Source: Oceanidesulfovibrio indonesiensis (GTDB taxonomy: Bacteria > Desulfobacterota > Desulfovibrionia > Desulfovibrionales > Desulfovibrionaceae). From it: a DNA stretch of 64,000 nucleotides. Of the stretch, positions 8,513 to 16,838 are shown one piece after another (positions within the stretch are counted from its first letter, which is position 1; the number at the start of each line of letters is the position of its first letter). The stretch lies in contig NZ_QMIE01000001.1 in assembly GCF_007625075.1 (NCBI RefSeq), forward strand, positions 124,001 through 188,000. The letters are read 5' to 3'. The translations under genes were made by a program, and so were the position numbers. The notes beneath the pieces were generated by a model that searched no databases, had not been told where the DNA came from, and worked only from the letters and a program-made list of their open reading frames with translations.

Positions 8513-9113
8513 AGAAAACTTTTCCATTTTCTGAGCACATTTCATGCATATCAACACGCCAGTTAAATTCGCTAAGAAATGGAATGGTGATTGTCATGAC
8601 ATGTGGGGACGAAGGAATAAGGTGCCCTGTTTGTCGTTCTTCTTTGTGGACTCCACCTGCATACACGTTCACATAAACACAAGGAAATGCAATGCCTGTA
8701 AATTTTTCAGCAGAAATCAAGCTGGTGAAGGTGATTTTGATGGAGTTTGAGCCATCAAAAGTTTCCATAGCGCCAAACGAGCCATCTAGATCTCCATAAA
8801 TATAACGAGGCAACAAAGGTCCTGTTGGCATGGAGTCAGGGTGTGTCCAGAATGGACCTTCTTTCTGGTTTGTTGCGTTCTGCTTGATGTTAGATCTAAT
8901 CTGTCCTTCATTTATCGGGATAACCATGCACTTGCAATTTGGGTGTGGCCGGTCCGGGATGTCGTTGTAGAAATACTTCCGGCCGTCACGTGCCGTGCAG
9001 TCGATGCACGCGCCGGGAGTCGCCCTCCATCGCCAGAGAGTCAACGGGTTTTTGGTATAGCGTTCCTTGTCGGCGGCGGTCAACAATGGCTTGTCCGGTC
9101 TTCTTTTCGGCAT
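8496..9113 (-). CDS. Protein with MuF/phage-head-like Cys-His motif
   Basis: 205 aa from the ATG at 9113, which follows GAGGGG. The first 60 residues read ACIDCTARDG ... RPHPNCKC, the CxxC ... DG ... HPNCxC signature of the C-terminal part of phage Mu gpF/SPP1 gp7-like minor head proteins, a probable zinc knuckle. The rest (FWTHPDSMPTGPLL onwards) is unrecognised and looks beta-rich. No other phage genes are nearby. The gene is AT-rich, coupled to a downstream secreted protein and preceded by a structured repeat. It may be a cargo gene or domain reuse from phage; the function is unknown. Confidence 0.6.
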   Translation of the reverse strand: MPKRRPDKPLLTAADKERYTKNPLTLWRWRATPGACIDCTARDGRKYFYNDIPDRPHPNCKCMVIPINEGQIRSNIKQNATNQKEGPFWTHPDSMPTGPLLPRYIYGDLDGSFGAMETFDGSNSIKITFTSLISAEKFTGIAFPCVYVNVYAGGVHKEERQTGHLIPSSPHVMTITIPFLSEFNWRVDMHEMCSENGKVFYEIQY

Positions 9114-9152
9114 ATTTCCCCTCGCGGTACGTTGTCGTTCCTTTCGAAGAAC

Positions 9153-9278
9153 TATTACTGGGAGCAAGAAATTGTAAACTTCTTGCTCCCGCGGCGTTCG
9201 CCGCGCGGCCCCGCCTGGAGCGTGGCCGTCCTTATCGCTGAGGCGCGAAAATGTAAAAATTTACTGCTCCCAGTAATA
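9153..9278. repeat. 126-bp element with terminal inverted repeats (copy A)
   Basis: The element is bounded by TATTACTGGGAGCA (9153-9166) and its exact inverse complement (9265-9278). An inner perfect 11-bp hairpin, GGGAGCAAGAA/TTCTTGCTCCC, spans 9160-9190, and a GC-rich middle contains GGCCCCGCCTGGAGCGTGG. A second, inverted copy lies at 45788-45911. It contains no coding potential. The size and ends resemble a miniature inverted-repeat element, but no convincing target duplication is visible; a structured RNA or REP-like element is the alternative. Confidence 0.85.
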
Positions 9279-9404
9279 TACGCGACCGGCAGCGAGGAGT
9301 ACGGGCAGAAAAGTTTCCGTACAGAGGGTAGGGGAACCGGGGTTCCTGGCGGAGTGCGCGAGGGGCTGAGCCCCTCGCAACCAGCGTGAATCAGAGCTCC
9401 TCAG

Positions 9405-9869
9405 CTATTGCACATTCCTGCGCTGGCCCAGATGCAGGGCCACGAAGGCGTCCAGGCGGCGGAGCAGTTCGGGCGTGCTTTCAAAGCGGACGGCGTCCGG
9501 AATGTTGGCCGGCTTGATCTTGTACTCACCGGTCTGAGACTTGGGCCAGGCGTTGCGGCGCAGCAGGGCTTCGACTTCAACGCGCGGCAGGCACCAGCCC
9601 CGGCCCGGGCCGTCGAGCAGGAGCAGGGCGTAGGGCTCGCCGTCGAATGTATCGAGGCTGCGTTGCTTCACACCCCAGAAGGGTACGCGGAGGCGGCTGG
9701 TGCGCACGAGGCACCAGAGCCGGCCGCGGTAGAGCAGGGCGCTTCCCGGTGCGAGCCGTTCCAGCCGGTCGTGGCCGCTATACAGCGTGCGGGGCGCGAT
9801 GGCGTCGCATGCCAACCAGCGCAGGGCGCGTGCGGGGGCGGTGGTCTGTGGCGAGATCATGTTTGCCAT
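9405..9869 (-). CDS. Hypothetical protein
   Basis: 154 aa with normal GC-rich codon use for the region; not recognised. The sequence is soluble in character, rich in Arg and Leu, and without signal peptide, membrane segment or obvious catalytic motif. Phrases such as GSALLYRGRLWCLVRTSRLRV suggest a beta-rich N-terminal half and a helical C-terminus. A second Met at residue 4 could be the true start. It lies 55 bp downstream of the HD-GYP gene on the same strand and may be cotranscribed with it. Its length and uninterrupted frame support a real gene. Confidence 0.55.
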   Translation of the reverse strand: MANMISPQTTAPARALRWLACDAIAPRTLYSGHDRLERLAPGSALLYRGRLWCLVRTSRLRVPFWGVKQRSLDTFDGEPYALLLLDGPGRGWCLPRVEVEALLRRNAWPKSQTGEYKIKPANIPDAVRFESTPELLRRLDAFVALHLGQRRNVQ

Positions 9870-9924
9870 GTGTTGTCGAGGGGTTCCCCTCTCGCAAGGC
9901 CTTGTCCCGAGTATCGAACAACCT

Positions 9925-10920
9925 CTAGAATTCTCCGGTCACGTAAGCCGTCTTGAGGACGGTGGCGAACCGCTCGTCGTAGCGCTTGTCCTGAGCCAGG
10001 GCCTTGGCCGCGTCCAGGGGCGCCATGGCATCGGCATAGGGGCGCTCGGTGATCATGGCGCAGAAGGAATCCACCACGGCGCAGAGCTTTCCGAGCTTGG
10101 AAATCTCCGCCTCCTTCACCTTGCGCGGGTAGCCGGAACCGTCGAAGCGTTCGTGGTGCTCCATGATGCAGGCCATGATCTCGTTGAAAGAGAGACCGAG
10201 CTTATGTGCGAGCTTCGCGCCGTGCATGGAGTGGGTGTTCACCTTCTGCCGCTCCTCCGTGGTGAGGGGCACGGCCTTGGTGCGGATGAACGATGGGATC
10301 TTGGCCATGCCCATGTCGTGGAGGAAGAAGGCGAGGGCGGCGCGGTCCAGCTCTTTGCGCTGGAAGTGGCCCTTGCGCGCCTTGAGGTAGAGCCAGATGC
10401 CCACCACGCCCGAGTTCACGGAGTGGTTCACCAGGGTGTGCTCCCTGAACAGACGCTTGAGCAGGGCTTTGATGCGGAACCAGTCCACGTTCAGGTACTC
10501 GGTGAGCACCATGATGTCGGTGTAGAGCTTGTCGAACACGACCTGCACGGGCTGGTCGAAGAACTCTTCGAGCCGGAGTTGCAACGCCTTCATGAAGACG
10601 TCGGCGATTTCGGATTCCTTGAGGTTCTTGTCCACCAGCACGAGATCGAGCTGTTTGACAATATGTTTGGAGTAGACTGGGTGGTCGGAGCGGGACACGA
10701 ACAGCACGCCCTCTTTGCAGAGCTCGTGCGCCTTGTCCACCTGGTCGGCCGTGAGCCGCTGCCCTTTTCGGCTGAACGGCTCAAGGGAGGCGATGGACTC
10801 CTTGAACCGGTAAAGATCGATGGGCGGCCGGTACTTTGGGAAGCTGGCGAGGATGTCCGGCGCGATCTGGTAGTATTCTTCTGAAACGTTGTCGGGGATC
10901 GTCGTTTTAACAGCGCACAT
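9925..10920 (-). CDS. HD-GYP domain protein, candidate cyclic-di-GMP phosphodiesterase
   Basis: 331 aa from the ATG at 10920, although the frame extends to 11022. The C-terminal half is an HD-GYP domain: His-Asp at 201-202 (FLHDMGMAKIP) and HHERFDGSGYP at 255-265, followed by DSFCAMITERPYADA, close to the family consensus. Such enzymes hydrolyse c-di-GMP in the cytoplasm and so influence motility and biofilm. The N-terminal 130 residues are not a recognisable receiver or PAS domain and may be a divergent sensory region. It is transcribed divergently from the dcw cluster. Confidence 0.85.
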   Translation of the reverse strand: MCAVKTTIPDNVSEEYYQIAPDILASFPKYRPPIDLYRFKESIASLEPFSRKGQRLTADQVDKAHELCKEGVLFVSRSDHPVYSKHIVKQLDLVLVDKNLKESEIADVFMKALQLRLEEFFDQPVQVVFDKLYTDIMVLTEYLNVDWFRIKALLKRLFREHTLVNHSVNSGVVGIWLYLKARKGHFQRKELDRAALAFFLHDMGMAKIPSFIRTKAVPLTTEERQKVNTHSMHGAKLAHKLGLSFNEIMACIMEHHERFDGSGYPRKVKEAEISKLGKLCAVVDSFCAMITERPYADAMAPLDAAKALAQDKRYDERFATVLKTAYVTGEF

Positions 10921-11326
10921 AGTCCATTCCTGATGACACCGTTGCAGGAAAGCGCCTGCCGTGAGTCCGACTCCATATTTCGTGTTCGAAGTTCTTCCGG
11001 GAGAAGCGCGGTTCCTGGGCACTCTTTATAGAAGCCCGGGAGTCCCCGGCCTCCGTGTGCTGCAAAGCAGCCCGGCCCGCGGCGCCAAACCGGCGATGAA
11101 TGCGGACCCTTGAGACCGTGCAGGCGGAAGGAACTTCCGGCGCCAACATAAACGCCTTCGCCACGCATGGCAAACAGGAAGCGGACGGATCCATGGCCGG
11201 GATTCGACAGTGCTGTCCACGGCTGTTGCATAGTCCTGCAGCAGCATCGTGTATGTCCGTCCAAAAAGTGCATTCCCAGTCGGCGGAGAAAAAGATTGCG
11301 ATGCCCACGAAGTTGCTGATTCTCTA
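10921..11326. other. Intergenic region without recognisable gene
   Basis: About 400 bp between the divergent HD-GYP and mraZ genes. Several short open frames exist in all directions, but none has a ribosome site or a plausible protein. A perfect GACAAAA/TTTTGTC inverted repeat (11327-11345) at its right end touches the mraZ promoter and could be an operator. Confidence 0.5.
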
Positions 11327-11346
11327 GACAAAAAACTATTTTGTCC

Positions 11347-11401
11347 TTGACAGTTGCAAGAAAAACATAGATACGGTGGGAAAACGTGGGGAAAAGTGGT
11401 A
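11347..11401 (+). promoter_or_regulatory. mraZ promoter and MraZ-box repeats
   Basis: A perfect -35 box TTGACA lies at 11347-11352; the -10 is less sharp (around 11368-11375). Immediately downstream are three direct repeats with 10-bp period, TGGGA (11377), TGGGG (11387) and TGGTA (11397), separated by 5-nt spacers. This is the known architecture of the binding site through which MraZ represses its own dcw operon in other bacteria. The repeats end 13 bp before the mraZ start. Confidence 0.85.
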
Positions 11402-11414
11402 ACAAGGGGTCAGC

Positions 11415-11864
11415 ATGCTTTTCCGCGGCCGTTCCATACGCAGCCTCGATGACAAGGGGCGGATCATGATGCCTCCGGAGTTCCGGGACATTGTGGTCGC
11501 TCGCTGTGCGGAAGGCAAGTTCATGTGTACCACCTACGACAGCTGCCTGGTCGGGTTCCCTTTGCCGGACTGGGAGGAGTTCGAGTACAAGATCAGTCGT
11601 ATCAAGAACTCTTCTAGAAAATTGCGTGACTTCAGGCGGCTTGTTATCGGTGGAGCCGAGGAGCTCACCGTGGACAAGCAGGGCCGCGTCCGGCTTTCCC
11701 AGGCCCATCGCGACTACGCCGGCCTGGACGGCGAGGCCGAGATCGTCGGACAGTTGGAAAAATTTGAAATCTGGAATCCGAAGCGTCTTGCAGGCGCTAC
11801 GGATCAGGACTTCTCCGATGTGGCCGAGGAGCTCGCCGCGAGCGGTATCGACGTGCCTCTGTAG
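11415..11864 (+). CDS. mraZ: Transcriptional regulator MraZ
   Basis: The first gene of the dcw cluster, a DNA-binding protein with two AbrB/SpoVT-like halves, each with the DxxGR signature: [11 protein letters not shown] near residue 11 and [11 protein letters not shown] near residue 84. It forms ring oligomers that bind TGGGN repeats upstream of its own gene; the repeats are present here. The length of 149 aa is normal. It is followed after 40 bp by rsmH, with which it has an opposing regulatory relationship in E. coli. Confidence 0.96.
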   Translation: MLFRGRSIRSLDDKGRIMMPPEFRDIVVARCAEGKFMCTTYDSCLVGFPLPDWEEFEYKISRIKNSSRKLRDFRRLVIGGAEELTVDKQGRVRLSQAHRDYAGLDGEAEIVGQLEKFEIWNPKRLAGATDQDFSDVAEELAASGIDVPL

Positions 11865-11904
11865 GGGAGCTCATAACCAGTTGTATTGTAGCGACGAGGA
11901 AAAC

Positions 11905-12912
11905 ATGGCGGAGCAACGGCACCAGCGCGGCACGGCGCCCCCCGAAGGCCAGACCGGCCAGAAGGGGTACGCGCACGCCTCCGTCATGGTGTCCGAGGTA
12001 CTGGAGTATCTCGCACCAAAGCAGGGCGGCCGGTACATGGACGGAACTCTGGGGCTCGGCGGCCACGCCGAAGCGGTGCTCCAGGCTGCCGGCGGCTGTT
12101 CGCTGCTCGGCATCGACCGCGACGCCATGGCTTTGGAAACGGCTCGGCAGCGGCTCGCCCCATGGGGTGAACGCGTAACGTTCCGGCAGGGGTCGTACAG
12201 TCGGTTCGAGGAGTTCATGGACGAACTCGGCTGGGACGCGCTGGATGGCGCATTGCTGGACCTGGGCGTTTCGTCCATTCAGTTGGATGATGCGGAGCGG
12301 GGATTCAGCTTTTTGCATGACGGGCCACTGGATATGCGCATGGGACTCAGCGAAGGGGATGCCCCGGCGTACCGTCTCGTGAACAAACTCTCCCACGGCG
12401 AGCTCAAGGCGATCATTCATCAGTTGGGCGAGGAGCCCATGGGTGGTCGCATCGCGCGAGCAATCATCGAGGCTCGCGCGAAGGAGCCCATCGAGAATAC
12501 CGCACGCCTGGCGGACATAGTGGAGCAGGCCTATCCGGCCAAGTGGCGGGCTACGGCCCGGCGCCATCCGGCCACCCGCACGTTTCAGGCGCTGCGCATG
12601 GCCGTGAACAGGGAGCTGGAGGAGTTGGCGTGTTTTCTGGAGCACATCGTGGGCCGGCTCGCTCCGGGCGGCCGTGTGGTGGTCATCAGCTTTCATTCCC
12701 TGGAAGACCGCGCAGTGAAGCATGCTTTCCGGGATGAAGCCAAGGGCTGCAACTGTCCGCGCTCTGTGCCGAGGTGCCGGTGCGGACGCGTGCCGCGTCT
12801 GAAGATTTTGACGAAGAAGCCGCTGACGCCCTCCGATGAGGAGGTTGCAGCGAACAGCCGTGCTCGCAGCGCCAAGCTTCGCGCTGCTGAAAGACTGGCG
12901 GGAACCGCGTGA
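11905..12912 (+). CDS. rsmH: 16S rRNA (cytosine(1402)-N(4))-methyltransferase
   Basis: Methylates N4 of C1402 in the ribosomal P site using S-adenosylmethionine. The 335-aa protein has HASVMVSEVLEYL at the start, the SAM-binding MDGTLGLGGHAEAVL, LLDLGVSSIQLDDAERGFSF, and the C-terminal SFHSLEDRAVKHAF motif characteristic of RsmH. The frame is open far upstream, but the ATG at 11905 with GAGGA in front is the family start. Its stop overlaps the ftsL start by one base (TGATG). Confidence 0.96.
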   Translation: MAEQRHQRGTAPPEGQTGQKGYAHASVMVSEVLEYLAPKQGGRYMDGTLGLGGHAEAVLQAAGGCSLLGIDRDAMALETARQRLAPWGERVTFRQGSYSRFEEFMDELGWDALDGALLDLGVSSIQLDDAERGFSFLHDGPLDMRMGLSEGDAPAYRLVNKLSHGELKAIIHQLGEEPMGGRIARAIIEARAKEPIENTARLADIVEQAYPAKWRATARRHPATRTFQALRMAVNRELEELACFLEHIVGRLAPGGRVVVISFHSLEDRAVKHAFRDEAKGCNCPRSVPRCRCGRVPRLKILTKKPLTPSDEEVAANSRARSAKLRAAERLAGTA

Positions 12913-13247
12913 TGGCGCCGCTCGCCAGATTGTCCAGTCGTCCCGTGGCGCAGTGTCTGCTTGCGGCCGGAGCCGCCTTTGTGCTGGGCGTTGCCGTGGT
13001 GTGGGTCAATATTGAGCGTGTCGAAACCGCGTACCGGATCGAGCAGTTCGAGAAGAAGCTGGACGGTATGGCCGACCTGCGGGCCAAGCTGCAGATCGAG
13101 CGGGACAACCTCACCTCACCGTACCGGCTGCGCAAGAAGGCGCAGGAGTATGGACTGGGGCCGGCCAGGCCGGGGCAGCTACGTGAGGGCCCGGTGGCCA
13201 GGCGGGACAACGGACCTGACGCACCGCCTTTGGGCAGTGCGTTGTAA
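12912..13247 (+). CDS. ftsL: Cell division protein FtsL (divisome bitopic protein)
   Basis: A small bitopic inner-membrane protein of 111 aa: a short cytoplasmic N-terminus, one membrane helix (about residues 16-33, AAGAAFVLGVAVVWVNI) and a periplasmic coiled coil (IEQFEKKLDGMADLRAKLQ) ending in a YRLRKKAQEYGL motif typical of FtsL/FtsB-type proteins. It overlaps rsmH and precedes ftsI, the conserved ftsL position. Sequence conservation of FtsL is low, so the call rests on topology and position. A GTG three bases upstream is an alternative start. Confidence 0.88.
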   Translation: MAPLARLSSRPVAQCLLAAGAAFVLGVAVVWVNIERVETAYRIEQFEKKLDGMADLRAKLQIERDNLTSPYRLRKKAQEYGLGPARPGQLREGPVARRDNGPDAPPLGSAL

Positions 13248-13265
13248 TGAAGGATGCGTAAGGCG

Positions 13266-15344
13266 ATGGCGAACGGAAGGCGAACCACACCGCGCCGCGA
13301 GAAAGCGGAGAAGACCAGGCCCGGAAAGGTGCGGAACGGATATCGTTCCAAGCCGTTCTCGGCCCGGCTGCCGTTTTCCGCGGACCGTGAGTCGCCCGCC
13401 GCCGTGCGGAGCGCCAGGCCCCGGATAATCATAGTGGCCGTGTGCTTCGCGCTGTTGTGGGGTGCGTTGTGGCTTCGTGCGCTCCACGTCCAGGTTGTTG
13501 ACGGGCCTGAGCTCGCCGCCAAGGCGCGAAAGCAGCACCTGACGTCGCTCACCGCCACCGGCCCGCGCGGCAATATTTTCGACCGCACAGGCCGGGCCAT
13601 GGCCAAGAGCGTGGAACTCTACTCCGTGTTCGCGCGTCCGCTTGAGATGGCCGACCGGGAAGCCACTGCCGACGCTCTTGCGCCGATCCTTGACAGAACC
13701 CCAGGCCAGGTGCGTAGGCTGCTTGCCGGCAGGTCCGGTTTCGTCTGGCTGGACCGCAAGGTTTCGGACCGAGTTGCCGCAGCAATACGGGCAGCCCGCC
13801 TCGACGGTGTCTACCTGACTACCGAGTACGGACGGCAGTACCCCAATAAATATCTCGCCGGGCAACTCCTCGGCTTCGTGGGACTGGACGAGCAGGGGCT
13901 CTCCGGGCTGGAGCTTGCGTACGACAAGCATCTCGCCGGCAAGAACATCCGGCTGCAGGTCCAGCGCGACGCCAAGGGCAATGTCCTGCGCTTCGATCAC
14001 TCCGTGGACGACGTCGCATCCATACGGGGCGGCGACATCACGCTGACGATCGACGCGCATGTTCAACTGATGGCGCAGGAGGAGTTGGCCAAAGCGGTGA
14101 CCGAAAGCGGGGGCAAGCAGGGCGGTTGCCTGGTGGTGGATCTCGAAAACAACGATATTCTCGCCTGGGCGCAGTATCCGTTCTTCAACCCGAATGATTA
14201 CGAGCGCTACGGCCAGGCCGTGTGGCGGAATTCTCTGGCAATCGATGCTCTGGAGATGGGTTCGACCATGAAGCCGTTTCTCATGGCGGCGGCGCTTCAG
14301 GAAGGAGTGATCGAGCGCGACACGCTGTTCTTCTGCGAAAACGGCCGGTTCAAAATCGGCAGGAACTCGATACGCGACACCCATGAGTATGGCTGGCTGC
14401 CGGCGCACAAGGTGCTGCGCTACTCGTCGAACATCGGGTCGGCGAAAATCGGCATGACCATGGGGAAAAAGACGTATCACGGATACCTCGACCGGCTGGG
14501 CTTCGGCCGTAAAACAGGGCTCGGTCTGCCCGGAGAAAGCCCGGGTATTCTTCGTCCCCCGGGTGCCTGGCGCGAGATAGATCTCGTTACGGCCTCGTTC
14601 GGCCAAGGGTTTTCCGCCACGCTGCCCCAGCTCGCCAGGGCATTTTCGTGTCTCGCCAACCAAGGGGTCTTGCGGCCCCTTTCGCTCGTCAAAAATCCCG
14701 AGCCGAAAGCGGAGGACGCGGTACGCATCTTCTCGCCCGAAGTGGCGCAGGAGGTGCTGGCCATGATGAGCGAGGTGGTGGAGGAAGATGGCACCGGAAC
14801 CCGCGCCCGCATCGCGGGCATGCAGGTGGGCGGCAAGACCGGCACGGCGCAGAAAGCCTCGCCCAACGGCGGGTACGGCAAGGAGTACGTAGCCACGTTC
14901 CTTGGGCTTTTGCCCATTGAGAAGCCGCGCTACCTCATCGTCGTGCTGGTGGATGAGCCGCAGAAGTCGCATTACGGCGGTGTGGTCGCAGCCCCGGCGT
15001 TCCGGGAAATCGCCGTGAAGACGCTGGCATACAAGGGTGGCCTGCCGGATATGCCCGTTGCCTGCGAAAACGGCGCGGCCAGACAGCCCTCGCCGGCGTG
15101 CAAGCCGGAAGAGTTGGCCATAGCCAAGGCTAAGGCCGCCGTCCCCGCAACAGAAGGCATGGCCCCGGATGTGGTGGGCCTGCCCCTGCGGAAAGCCATC
15201 GAGCTCTTCGCCAGCCGCGGCACCATGCCCGTGGTCAAGGGCGAGGGCGAAGTCGTCGCCAGGCAGGAGCCGGCGGCTGGGCGCGCCTGGAAAGAAGCCA
15301 GTGAGCCGACACTTTGGCTCGAAGCCGCAAAGGGCAAAGGATAG
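13266..15344 (+). CDS. ftsI: Peptidoglycan D,D-transpeptidase FtsI (PBP3) with PASTA domain
   Basis: The septal class B penicillin-binding protein: cytoplasmic tail, one N-terminal membrane helix (IIIVAVCFALLWGALWL), dimerisation domain and transpeptidase domain. The catalytic motifs are clear: SxxK at Ser333 (GSTMKPF), SxN near 387 (YSSNIGS) and KTGTAQ at 524. The last ~55 residues form a PASTA domain (APDVVGLPLRKAIELFASRG), as found in Desulfovibrio and Gram-positive PBPs but not in E. coli FtsI. An ATG at 13254 is also in frame, but TAAGGCG spacing favours 13266. Confidence 0.95.
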   Translation: MANGRRTTPRREKAEKTRPGKVRNGYRSKPFSARLPFSADRESPAAVRSARPRIIIVAVCFALLWGALWLRALHVQVVDGPELAAKARKQHLTSLTATGPRGNIFDRTGRAMAKSVELYSVFARPLEMADREATADALAPILDRTPGQVRRLLAGRSGFVWLDRKVSDRVAAAIRAARLDGVYLTTEYGRQYPNKYLAGQLLGFVGLDEQGLSGLELAYDKHLAGKNIRLQVQRDAKGNVLRFDHSVDDVASIRGGDITLTIDAHVQLMAQEELAKAVTESGGKQGGCLVVDLENNDILAWAQYPFFNPNDYERYGQAVWRNSLAIDALEMGSTMKPFLMAAALQEGVIERDTLFFCENGRFKIGRNSIRDTHEYGWLPAHKVLRYSSNIGSAKIGMTMGKKTYHGYLDRLGFGRKTGLGLPGESPGILRPPGAWREIDLVTASFGQGFSATLPQLARAFSCLANQGVLRPLSLVKNPEPKAEDAVRIFSPEVAQEVLAMMSEVVEEDGTGTRARIAGMQVGGKTGTAQKASPNGGYGKEYVATFLGLLPIEKPRYLIVVLVDEPQKSHYGGVVAAPAFREIAVKTLAYKGGLPDMPVACENGAARQPSPACKPEELAIAKAKAAVPATEGMAPDVVGLPLRKAIELFASRGTMPVVKGEGEVVARQEPAAGRAWKEASEPTLWLEAAKGKG

Positions 15345-15347
15345 ATC

Positions 15348-16838
15348 ATGTTGGCGAAGTTCGACACACTGCTTGAGAAAGTCTCCCGCGGATTGATCGT
15401 GCGGACCCATTCGGGACGCGTGAATCCCGGCGAGGCGTTCCTGGCGCTGCCGTCCACGGGCGGCAGGTCGGGTTTCGAGTATGTGGACCACGCCATCGAG
15501 CGCGGCGCGACCTGGATCGTCACCGAAGACCCGGGCGGCGAACTTCCGGCCACCGACACCAACGGCGTGCGCTGGGTTCTGGTGGATGACGCCCGGGAAG
15601 CTCTGGGCCGCCTTGCGGCCGCGCATTTCAACACGAAGATTCTGCCGTTCCCCCTGGTGGGGGTCACTGGCACCAATGGCAAGACCACGGTCTGCCATCT
15701 CATGGAGCATCTGTTCCGCGCCGCGGGGCGCAGCACCGGTCTGCTTGGCACAATCCGCGAACGCTGGCCCGGCGAGGACCATGCCGCACTGCTGACGACT
15801 CCGGGGTGTTGGGAGTTGCACGAGCGCATGGCCGCCATGGCCGGCGCCGGCGTGGAGGCGGCCTTCATGGAGGTCTCCTCTCACGCTCTGGACCAGAAGC
15901 GCGTCGCCGGATTGCAGTTCGCCTGCGCCGTGCTCACCAACCTGTCGCAAGACCATCTCGACTACCACCTGGACATGGAGTCCTACGGTCGAGCCAAATC
16001 GATCCTTTTCGAAAAATGCCCGGAGCCGGACAAGTGCTCGGTGCTCAACTGGGACGACGCCTTCGGTCGCTCGCTCCTGCCACGGGTAGCCACCCCGGTG
16101 GGATATGGCCTGAGCGACATGCCGGAGGTCATTGCGAAGAAAGGCGGTTGGGGCCTCAAGGGCGCGCTCCGCAGCGCGTCCATCAGCGGCATGGCTCTCG
16201 AAGTACATTGTTTTGGCGGCCCTTACGACGGAGACGCGTTCACCCTGCAAACCGAGCTCGTGGGCGAATACAATGCCTACAATCTGCTTGCGGCCATGGC
16301 GGCCGGGCTCTGTCTCGATCTGCATCCGGACGAGATGACCGCGCTCGCCGATTTTCACGGCGTGCCTGGCCGGCTGGAGCGCGTCGCCGCTTCGAGCGGC
16401 CTCGACGTCTTTGTGGATTATGCGCACACGCCGGACGCCCTGGACAATGTGCTGCGGAACATGCGGCCGCTGACGCCCGGCCGGTTGATCACGATTTTCG
16501 GGTGCGGCGGGGACCGCGACCGCACCAAGCGCCCGCTCATGGGACAGGCTGCCTGCAGGCACAGCGATATCGTGGTGCTCACCTCGGACAACCCCCGCAC
16601 TGAGGACCCGCTGGCCATTCTGGAAGATGTCAGGCCGGGTCTGGCCGGGTGCCGCGAAACCGTTACGGAAGTGGATCGCCGCAAGGCCATCGGCATGGCC
16701 CTGGAAATGATGAAGCCCGGCGATGCGCTGCTCGTGGCAGGCAAGGGACATGAAGATTATCAGATCATCGGCCACGAGAAGCGGCCGTTCAGCGATCAGG
16801 CCGTGATCCGCGAATTCCTGGAGGGTGAGACCACATGA
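15348..16838 (+). CDS. murE: UDP-MurNAc-L-Ala-D-Glu--meso-diaminopimelate ligase
   Basis: Adds the third stem-peptide residue to UDP-MurNAc-dipeptide using ATP. The protein has the ligase P-loop VGVTGTNGKTTVCHL, the central TTPGCWELHERMA segment, and DNPRTEDPLAI; the DNPR motif indicates meso-diaminopimelate rather than lysine as substrate, the normal Gram-negative chemistry. At 496 aa it is of usual length. The ATG at 15348 follows AAAGGA, three bases after the ftsI stop, and the 3' end overlaps murF by ATGA. Confidence 0.97.
   Translation: MLAKFDTLLEKVSRGLIVRTHSGRVNPGEAFLALPSTGGRSGFEYVDHAIERGATWIVTEDPGGELPATDTNGVRWVLVDDAREALGRLAAAHFNTKILPFPLVGVTGTNGKTTVCHLMEHLFRAAGRSTGLLGTIRERWPGEDHAALLTTPGCWELHERMAAMAGAGVEAAFMEVSSHALDQKRVAGLQFACAVLTNLSQDHLDYHLDMESYGRAKSILFEKCPEPDKCSVLNWDDAFGRSLLPRVATPVGYGLSDMPEVIAKKGGWGLKGALRSASISGMALEVHCFGGPYDGDAFTLQTELVGEYNAYNLLAAMAAGLCLDLHPDEMTALADFHGVPGRLERVAASSGLDVFVDYAHTPDALDNVLRNMRPLTPGRLITIFGCGGDRDRTKRPLMGQAACRHSDIVVLTSDNPRTEDPLAILEDVRPGLAGCRETVTEVDRRKAIGMALEMMKPGDALLVAGKGHEDYQIIGHEKRPFSDQAVIREFLEGETT

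Noticed and set aside
9153-9278. Remnant of a full insertion sequence
   Set aside because: The element is complete between its inverted repeats in both copies and too short for any transposase fragment; no IS coding remnant is visible.
11100-11327. Small plus-strand gene upstream of mraZ
   Set aside because: The 75-codon frame lacks a ribosome site, matches no family and runs into the mraZ promoter palindrome.
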